Source: Rickettsiales bacterium | GTDB lineage: Bacteria; Pseudomonadota; Alphaproteobacteria; Pelagibacterales; Pelagibacteraceae | DNA length: 8,506 bases | Reading direction: 5' to 3' | Assembly (NCBI GenBank): GCA_005801485.1 | Contig: SYDM01000069.1 | Span: forward strand, 1-8,506 | In this document: positions 1 through 8,506 of the stretch, one piece after another | How positions within the stretch are numbered: the first letter of the stretch is position 1 | Layout: every line of letters begins with the position of its first letter | Made by a program: the position numbers and the translations under genes | Notes under the pieces: model-generated | Database searches by the model: none | What the model saw: the letters and a program-made list of their open reading frames with translations, nothing else | What the model was told of the DNA's origin: nothing

Positions 1-12
1 AAAATTACTCAT
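1..12 (-). CDS. Start of an unidentified divergent gene (partial)
   Basis: Only the first four codons (Met-Ser-Asn-Phe) are in the window; the rest lies beyond the left edge, so no function can be assigned. The call rests on context. On the minus strand an ATG at 12-10 follows a GGAG Shine-Dalgarno-like sequence at 21-18 with a 5-base spacer, and a consensus TATAAT lies further upstream at 60-55. The gene would be divergent from fumC, sharing the 62-base spacer 13-74. In such AT-rich DNA an ATG arises easily by chance, so the ribosome-binding-site match is the main support. No in-frame stop occurs in the four codons, which is weak evidence by itself. Confidence 0.4.
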
Positions 13-17
13 ATTTG

Positions 18-21
18 CTCC
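18..21 (-). promoter_or_regulatory. Shine-Dalgarno site of the left-edge divergent gene
   Basis: The minus strand reads GGAG here, five bases before the ATG at 12-10. It stands out because the other starts in this window (75, 2749, 2816, 4855) have no comparable purine-rich site at that distance. It is the main argument that a real gene begins at base 12. Confidence 0.4.
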
Positions 22-30
22 ATATCGAGT

Positions 31-59
31 TTGATTTTTTTAAACTAGAGATATATTAT
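31..59 (+). promoter_or_regulatory. Possible sigma70-type promoter of fumC
   Basis: TTGATT at 31-36 (four of six consensus bases) is followed by a 17-base spacer and TATTAT at 54-59 (five of six). The predicted start of transcription is near 66, leaving a leader of only about nine bases before the fumC ATG at 75. This fits the absence of a Shine-Dalgarno sequence there. The spacing is optimal, but hexamers this good can occur by chance in AT-rich DNA. Confidence 0.4.
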
Positions 60-60
60 A
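55..60 (-). promoter_or_regulatory. Possible -10 box for the left-edge divergent gene
   Basis: The minus strand carries an exact TATAAT. It would start transcription near base 48 and give a leader of about 35 bases that contains the GGAG site. No good -35 hexamer is seen 16-18 bases upstream (that region is already inside fumC), and TATAAT is frequent by chance at this base composition. It overlaps the proposed fumC -10 on the other strand, so the two promoters would compete or be co-regulated if both are real. Confidence 0.3.
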
Positions 61-74
61 ACTTCAAATCATAG

Positions 75-1463
75 ATGAAATACAGAACAGAATTCGATAG
101 TATTGGAAAAATTAAAGTTGATGATGATAAGTACTGGGGAGCATCAACTGAGAGATCAAAAAAATATTTCAATATTGGCGATTTTTTAGTTAGACCAATT
201 ATTATTCACTCTATAGCTATTATAAAAAAAGCCGCAGCTATCGTAAATACTAAAAATAAAGATTTAGATAAAAAAATTAGTAAATTTATCATTAGAGCTT
301 CTGAAGAAGTTGCCAAAGGTAAACTAGATGATCATTTTCCTTTAAAAGTTTGGCAAACAGGCTCTGGAACACAAACAAATATGAATGTTAATGAAGTCAT
401 AGCAAATAGAGCTATACAAATGATGGGTGGAAAATTAGGAAGTAAAAAACCTGTTCATCCCAATGATCATGTAAACAAATCTCAATCTACCAACGATGTT
501 TTTCCGTCGGCTATGCATATAGCAATAACGATTAAAACTAGAGATAAATTGCTACCTTCTCTTAAATTTTTAGAAAAAGAATTAGGAAAAAAAGTAAGAG
601 AATTTAATAAAATAGTAAAATTAGGTAGAACTCATCTTCAAGATGCAACTCCATTAACTTTAGGGCAGGAATTTTCTGGTTATCAATTTCAGTTAAAAGA
701 ATCTATTAAACGAATTGAAAAAGCACTAGAAGAAATTTATTTTCTTGCTCAAGGTGGAACTGCTGTTGGAACAGGTTTAAATACAAGAAAAAACTTTGAT
801 AAACAAATTGTTAAGGAAATTAGTAAAATTACAAAATTACCTTTTAAAGTATCTCCTAATAAATTTGCAGCTTTAGCGTCTCATGATCCCATCGTAAATT
901 TTTCTGGAACTTTAAATACTGCTGCAGTTTGTTTAATGAAAATTGCTAACGATATTAGATTTTTAGGATCAGGCCCAAGAGCAGGTTATGGAGAATTAAT
1001 ATTGCCGGTAAATGAACCGGGCTCTTCTATAATGCCAGGAAAAGTAAATCCAACTCAGTCTGAAGCAGTAACAATGGTTTGTATTAAAGTGATTGGAAAC
1101 CATAATGGTATTACTATGGCAGGATCACATGGACATTTTGAGTTAAACGTTTTCAAACCATTAATCGCACACAATATTTTACAATCAATTGAAATTATGG
1201 CTGACTCAGCAAAAACTTTTGCTCTTTATTGTGTTAAAGGAATTAAAGCAGATAAAAAAAGAATTAAGTATTTATTAGATAACTCTCTTATGTTAGTGAC
1301 TGCTCTTGCTCCAAAAATTGGATACGACAAAGCCGCAAAAATAGCAAAAGATGCTCACAAAAATGAAACCACATTAAAAGAAGAAATTATTAAATCAGGT
1401 ATTCTAAGTGAGAAAGAATACGATAGAATAATGAACCCTATGTTAATGACCAAACCTAAATAA
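75..1463 (+). CDS. fumC: Fumarate hydratase, class II (fumarase C)
   Basis: Catalyses reversible hydration of fumarate to L-malate in the TCA cycle; the class II enzyme is a cytoplasmic, iron-independent homotetramer. The 462-residue length matches the family. Visible motifs are the SGTQTNMN segment (97-104), [14 protein letters not shown] (128-141), GRTHLQD with the proposed catalytic His187, TAVGTGLN (229-236) and the superfamily signature [11 protein letters not shown] (316-326), where Ser318 falls at the number of the catalytic serine of E. coli FumC. The chosen ATG places the usual YRTEFDSIG / [10 protein letters not shown] opening at the very N-terminus, as expected for fumarases, so the start is secure. 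No Shine-Dalgarno is seen. It is transcribed alone, divergent from a left-edge gene and convergent with the AsmA-like gene eight bases past its stop. Aspartase and argininosuccinate lyase share the superfamily, but the first two motifs favour fumarase. Confidence 0.97.
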   Translation: MKYRTEFDSIGKIKVDDDKYWGASTERSKKYFNIGDFLVRPIIIHSIAIIKKAAAIVNTKNKDLDKKISKFIIRASEEVAKGKLDDHFPLKVWQTGSGTQTNMNVNEVIANRAIQMMGGKLGSKKPVHPNDHVNKSQSTNDVFPSAMHIAITIKTRDKLLPSLKFLEKELGKKVREFNKIVKLGRTHLQDATPLTLGQEFSGYQFQLKESIKRIEKALEEIYFLAQGGTAVGTGLNTRKNFDKQIVKEISKITKLPFKVSPNKFAALASHDPIVNFSGTLNTAAVCLMKIANDIRFLGSGPRAGYGELILPVNEPGSSIMPGKVNPTQSEAVTMVCIKVIGNHNGITMAGSHGHFELNVFKPLIAHNILQSIEIMADSAKTFALYCVKGIKADKKRIKYLLDNSLMLVTALAPKIGYDKAAKIAKDAHKNETTLKEEIIKSGILSEKEYDRIMNPMLMTKPK

Positions 1464-1466
1464 ACT

Positions 1467-1507
1467 AATTTTTAAAAGTTTTGAAAAAATTTTTTTATTT
1501 TTTTTTT
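1467..1507 (+). terminator. Weak candidate terminator after fumC
   Basis: AATTTTT at 1467-1473 can pair with AAAAATT ending at 1491 in an A/T-only stem of about seven base pairs, followed by a T-rich run broken only by A1497 up to 1507. It lies just beyond the fumC stop and inside the 3' end of the convergent gene. A stem without G:C pairs is weak, and the T-run also encodes lysines of the opposite gene, so this may be only composition. Confidence 0.25.
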
Positions 1508-2749
1508 GTTAAAAAAATTACTTAATAAATTATTAATCACATCATTTTTAAATTTTTCTTCATAATTTTTAACTTTTTCTTCTGTAAAGACCTCTTTATC
1601 AAATATTATTTTTTCGAAAGTAACTTTGGAGTCTGATGGGGTTACAAATCCAAATATTTTTATATTTTTAACGTTATGAATTAAATTAAATTCAATTTTT
1701 TCTTTTTTTCCAAATTCAAATACTCTGGCATCAATAAATATTTGATCTTCTTTATTCAATTTAAAGTTTTGAAATAAAATTTCACTATTTTTAAAGACTA
1801 CAATACCTTCAAACATTCCACTAAAATTTAAAGAACCATTCATTTTTCTCATGAATTCAGTTACTTGAAAATTCTCAGAAAAATATTTTTGCTGAATCAT
1901 AACAATTAATTTTTCTATATTTAGAGTTGAAAGCTCAACATTGAAATTAAAAAAAAAATAAGGTTTAAAAGATAAATCGCCATTAAATGAAAAGTTTGCT
2001 AAACGACTTTGCGCAAGCCCATTATTAATCTTAATATTTTTATCTCTAATTAAATTAAATTGAAAAAAATTGTCTAAAACTTTAATATTAACTAAACCTT
2101 CATTTGTTTTAAAATTATCTTTGTTCTTTAATAAAATATTAGTTGATATATTAAGTTCTGGTATTGCTATTTTTATATTTATTTTATCAGTTTCATTTTT
2201 TAAAAAAAAAGAGGTTTTATAATTATAAAAAATACCATTTATATTTAATTTTTGAATATTATTTTTGGAATTTAATTTTATTAAACTATCTTTTATTTCA
2301 AATAGTTTTTTATTTTCTTCTAAAAATATAATAGTATTTTTTTTAAAATTAATTTTATTTTGTTCTTTTAGAAGATCGAATATTTGATTGACTCGATTAA
2401 TTTCAATATTTGTTAAACCACCGTTTATTTCAAGTTTGTTGTAATTAAATACTTTATAATTAATTATATTAGATGGATTAAGGATTAAAATAGCTTCGGC
2501 GTTTTCTACCTTTAAAATATTATCATCAAACTCTAAATCAACTCCGGGCAATACGAGTCGTGGCGTTGGAAAAATTTTATAGTTAATAATTGAAATATTC
2601 TTAATATTTATGTTGTTATTTTTTTTAAAGCTTTCTTGAATTAGCTGTGGCGAATAGTCAAAAAATTTTGGTATAAAAAAGTAAGTAAAAAAAATAATAA
2701 CAAAAAATATAAGTAAATATAAAAAAAATATATATTTTTTTTTTTTCAT
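1472..2749 (-). CDS. AsmA-like membrane-anchored envelope protein (putative)
   Basis: A 425-residue protein with a four-lysine start and one hydrophobic helix (about residues 6-28), predicting an inner-membrane anchor with the rest in the periplasm. Residues 45-75, with the PTPRLVLPGVDL stretch followed by repeated short beta-strand-like segments, resemble the N-terminus of AsmA-family proteins. The segment from about 300 to 385, with alternating strands around NGSLNFSG, resembles later repeats of that family. Some AsmA-family members (TamB, YhdP, YdbH) act in outer-membrane biogenesis and phospholipid transport; applying that role here is inference. At 425 residues it is shorter than E. coli AsmA (about 617). 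No catalytic motif is visible. The ATG at 2749 sits just before the membrane helix, with no Shine-Dalgarno. The gene is extremely A/T-rich (7 G/C in the 60 bases 2281-2340, against 23 in 1021-1080 of fumC), suggesting weak constraint at most residues. It stands alone between convergent fumC and divergent uvrD. Confidence is high that it is a gene and moderate for the family. Confidence 0.75.
   Translation of the reverse strand: MKKKKYIFFLYLLIFFVIIFFTYFFIPKFFDYSPQLIQESFKKNNNINIKNISIINYKIFPTPRLVLPGVDLEFDDNILKVENAEAILILNPSNIINYKVFNYNKLEINGGLTNIEINRVNQIFDLLKEQNKINFKKNTIIFLEENKKLFEIKDSLIKLNSKNNIQKLNINGIFYNYKTSFFLKNETDKINIKIAIPELNISTNILLKNKDNFKTNEGLVNIKVLDNFFQFNLIRDKNIKINNGLAQSRLANFSFNGDLSFKPYFFFNFNVELSTLNIEKLIVMIQQKYFSENFQVTEFMRKMNGSLNFSGMFEGIVVFKNSEILFQNFKLNKEDQIFIDARVFEFGKKEKIEFNLIHNVKNIKIFGFVTPSDSKVTFEKIIFDKEVFTEEKVKNYEEKFKNDVINNLLSNFFNKKKIKKFFQNF
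2735..2746 (-). repeat. Homopolymer run, 12 A on the coding strand
   Basis: Twelve consecutive A (coding strand) follow directly after the ATG of the AsmA-like gene and encode its four lysines. The length is a multiple of three in the reference state. Gain or loss of one base would shift the frame immediately after the start. It is also a likely place for a sequencing or assembly error. Confidence 0.9.
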
Positions 2750-2777
2750 AAAAAGAAAATTTTACTTTTTATTTATA

Positions 2778-2807
2778 TTGGTCAATTAAGTAGTATATAG
2801 ATATTAA
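2778..2807 (+). promoter_or_regulatory. Weak candidate promoter of uvrD-pepP
   Basis: TTGGTC (2778-2783), an 18-base spacer and TATTAA (2802-2807) would start transcription about two bases before the uvrD ATG, giving an essentially leaderless message. Both hexamers are imperfect. The 66-base spacer 2750-2815 must hold or adjoin the promoters for both divergent genes, but which sequences serve is uncertain. Confidence 0.2.
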
Positions 2808-2820
2808 AAACAATTATGAA
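2792..2820 (-). promoter_or_regulatory. Possible promoter of the AsmA-like gene
   Basis: On the minus strand TTCATA (2820-2815, four of six -35 matches) is followed by 17 bases and TATACT (2797-2792, five of six -10 matches). Transcription would begin near 2785, giving a leader of about 35 bases to the ATG at 2749. The -35 overlaps the first codons of the divergent uvrD. The support is composition-limited pattern matching only. Confidence 0.3.
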
Positions 2821-4854
2821 TTCTATAGATAAATTAATAGAAAATTTAAACAAGGAACAAAAAGAAGCCGTGTTAAGCACGGAAGGTCCTAACTTAATAG
2901 TAGCTGGCGCAGGTTCAGGCAAAACTAGAGTTTTAACTACGAGACTAGCGCATATTATAAATTCAAAAAAAGCGTGGCCAAATCAAATCCTATGCGTAAC
3001 TTTTACAAATAAAGCTGCAAAAGAAATGCAAACTAGAGTGCTTAAATATATGAGTGAAAAGTCAACTGGAGTTCCGTGGCTTGGCACTTTTCATTCAATT
3101 AGTGTCAAATTTTTAAGAAGACATGCTGAAGCTATTGGTTTGAAGGGAAATTTTACTATTTTAGATATAGATGATCAAAAAAAAATATTAAGAAACATCT
3201 GCAAAGCTGAAGATGTAGATGCAAAAAAAATTACACCTGCATTTATTTTATCCCTCATAGATAAATGGAAAAATAAAGGTTTACTACCAGAGGATATTAA
3301 AGAAAATAAATTTTCTGGATTAGAAAAATCTATTTTTAAAATTTATAAAATCTATCAGATTAAAATTAGAGAACTTAATGCATGTGATTTTGGCGATCTT
3401 ATTTTGTATTGTGTAAAATTATTTGAAAAACATCCAGATATAAAGAAAATTTATAACAATAATTTTAAATATATTTTAGTAGATGAATTTCAAGATACTA
3501 ATTTTATCCAAGCTAAATGGTTAAATCTTTTGGTCAATGAACAAGAAAATATTTGTTGTGTTGGAGATGACGATCAGTCTATTTATAGTTGGAGAGGTGC
3601 AGAAATAAAAAACTTTTTAACGTTTGATCATATCTATAAAAATTGCAAAGTTTTTAAACTAGAACAAAATTATAGATCTACAAAAAATATTTTAGAAATA
3701 GCCTCAAGCCTAATCTCGCATAACAAGGGTAGAGTTGAAAAAAAACTTTGGTCATCTGCTCAACAAGGTGAAAAAGTTAAACTTAATTGTTACCAAACAG
3801 GTCGAGAAGAAGCTGAAAATATTAGTGATATTATGGAAAATAAATTAAAAAAAAAATATTCTCTAAATAATGTAGCTATTTTAGTAAGAGCTATTTATCA
3901 AACAAGAGAGTTTGAGGAAAGATTTCTTAAAGTAGGTTTAGGTTATAGGGTTTTAGGCGGAACTAGATTTTATGAAAGAAAGGAAATTAAAGATGCAGTT
4001 GCATATTTAAGAATTATAAATCAAAAATATGATGACTTAGCCTTAGAGAGAGCAATCGAAAACCCAAAAAAAGGTGTGGGTGAAAGTACTCTTAATCAAT
4101 TATATAGTTTTGGTAGTCAAAATAAATTATGTCTTGAAGATACTATTAAAAAAAGTTTAGAAGCTGATAGTTTAAAGCCTAAAATAAAAACAATCTTATT
4201 ACATCTAACTAAATTGATTGATAAATGGAGATTAGATGCGAAAACAAACAAACATTACGATCTTTTAAAAATTGTATTAGACGAATCTGGTTATTCTGAA
4301 ATGCTTAAGAATAAAAAAGATTTAGAGAATGAAAATAGGCTAGAAAACATTAAAGAACTTTTAAGAGCTATGCATGAATATGATAATTTACAATCTTTTT
4401 TAGAACACGTTGCCCTTGCTACATCTATTGATAAAGAATGGGAGGGTGAAAAAATTAATTTGATGACCATGCATGCTGCCAAAGGATTGGAATTTGATGT
4501 TGTTTTTTTACCAGGATGGGAAGAGGGTTTGTTTCCGCATCAAAAATCATTAGAAGAAAAAGGGGATCAAGCTCTAGAAGAAGAAAGAAGACTGGCTTAT
4601 GTGGGCATAACCAGAGCTAAAAAAGAAGCTTATTTATCTTTTGCCATGAAGAGATCCTATCATGGTGAATGGATGGATGCCTTACCTTCAAGGTTTATAA
4701 ATGAAATCCCAGAAAAAAATATTGAAAAAAATCAGATTGAAGGTGCGTCAGAATTAAAAAGTGATTTCGAATTTAATCAAGATATTGATATAGATTTTAA
4801 TGATGAATATAGAAGCCCTGGCTGGGAAAGATTTAAAAAAAATAAGATGTTAAA

Positions 4855-4858
<4 letters not shown>
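2816..4858 (+). CDS. uvrD: ATP-dependent DNA helicase, UvrD/PcrA type (SF1)
   Basis: A 3'-5' DNA helicase used in nucleotide excision and mismatch repair to displace the cut strand and in clearing proteins from DNA. The SF1A motifs appear in order: Q motif LNKEQKEAV (11-19), Walker A GAGSGKT (31-37), Ia TFTNKAAKEM (62-71), GTFHS (90-94), Walker B/II VDEFQDT (222-228), III GDDDQSIYSWRGA (250-262), IV EQNYRS (283-288), the KKGVGESTL element of subdomain 2B (418-426), V MTMHAAKGLEF (550-560) and VI EERRLAYVGITRAK (589-602). The ATG lies about ten residues before the Q motif, as is normal. The protein ends at 680 residues, about 50 after PSRFINEIP (624-632), with an acidic linker and a YRSPGWERF tail. 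The Tudor-like domain that ends E. coli UvrD (720 residues) and Bacillus PcrA is therefore absent. Rep is a less likely identity. Its stop overlaps the next start (ATGA), so it heads a two-gene unit. Confidence 0.95.

Positions 4859-8506
<3,648 letters not shown>

Noticed and set aside
1949..1958. 10-base A run on the plus strand inside the AsmA-like gene as a switch tract
   Set aside because: It encodes phenylalanines in a continuous open frame deep in the gene and is typical of the local composition. The run at the start codon is the better candidate.
2780..2785. Minus-strand TTGACC as a -35 for the AsmA-like gene
   Set aside because: The hexamer is good, but the nearest acceptable -10 (TAAAAT, 2764-2759) is only 15 bases away and the 17-base position reads AAATTT. 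The TTCATA/TATACT pair fits better.
4291..4482. Minus-strand reading frame of 63 codons inside uvrD
   Set aside because: It is antisense to the conserved helicase region that includes motif V, is rich in Ser/Leu/Lys as expected from the complement, and has no recognisable motif. It is a shadow of uvrD.

Overview
This window looks like a piece of a streamlined, very AT-rich alphaproteobacterial genome, most likely Pelagibacterales (SAR11) or a close relative. The evidence is the strong A/T bias with Lys/Asn/Ile/Phe-rich proteins, almost no intergenic DNA, housekeeping enzymes with intact motifs, and a LigA zinc-finger layout (Cys-Pro-Cys plus a long loop) that, from memory, resembles some other alphaproteobacterial ligases. 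The assignment is inferred from the translations and no database was searched. No tRNA, rRNA, CRISPR array, insertion sequence, integrase or phage gene is visible.

Layout from left to right. Bases 1-74 are a short divergent spacer. A partial minus-strand gene seems to begin at base 12 and run off the left edge, and fumC (class II fumarase, TCA cycle) starts at 75 on the plus strand. fumC converges with a minus-strand gene (1472-2749) for an N-terminally anchored protein resembling the AsmA family; only 8 bases separate their stop codons. A 66-base divergent spacer (2750-2815) follows, then a plus-strand pair: a UvrD/PcrA-type DNA helicase (2816-4858) and an M24 Xaa-Pro aminopeptidase (4855-6576), overlapping by ATGA. 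The right end is the minus-strand NAD-dependent DNA ligase ligA. It overlaps the aminopeptidase tail-to-tail by 12 bases, and its start lies beyond the right edge.

Functionally the window mixes central carbon metabolism (fumarase), DNA repair and replication (UvrD helicase, LigA ligase), peptide turnover (aminopeptidase P) and a probable envelope protein. UvrD and LigA act at related steps of repair (strand displacement and nick sealing), but they are on opposite strands and are not one operon. UvrD and the aminopeptidase are probably co-transcribed and translationally coupled, with no evident biochemical link.

I see no convincing undescribed system. The points most worth checking are the poorly characterised AsmA-like protein with a 12-A run right after its start codon, a UvrD that stops before the usual C-terminal Tudor-like module, the CxC zinc finger of LigA, the very compressed gene junctions, and the false internal start that a gene caller would assign to the truncated ligA.
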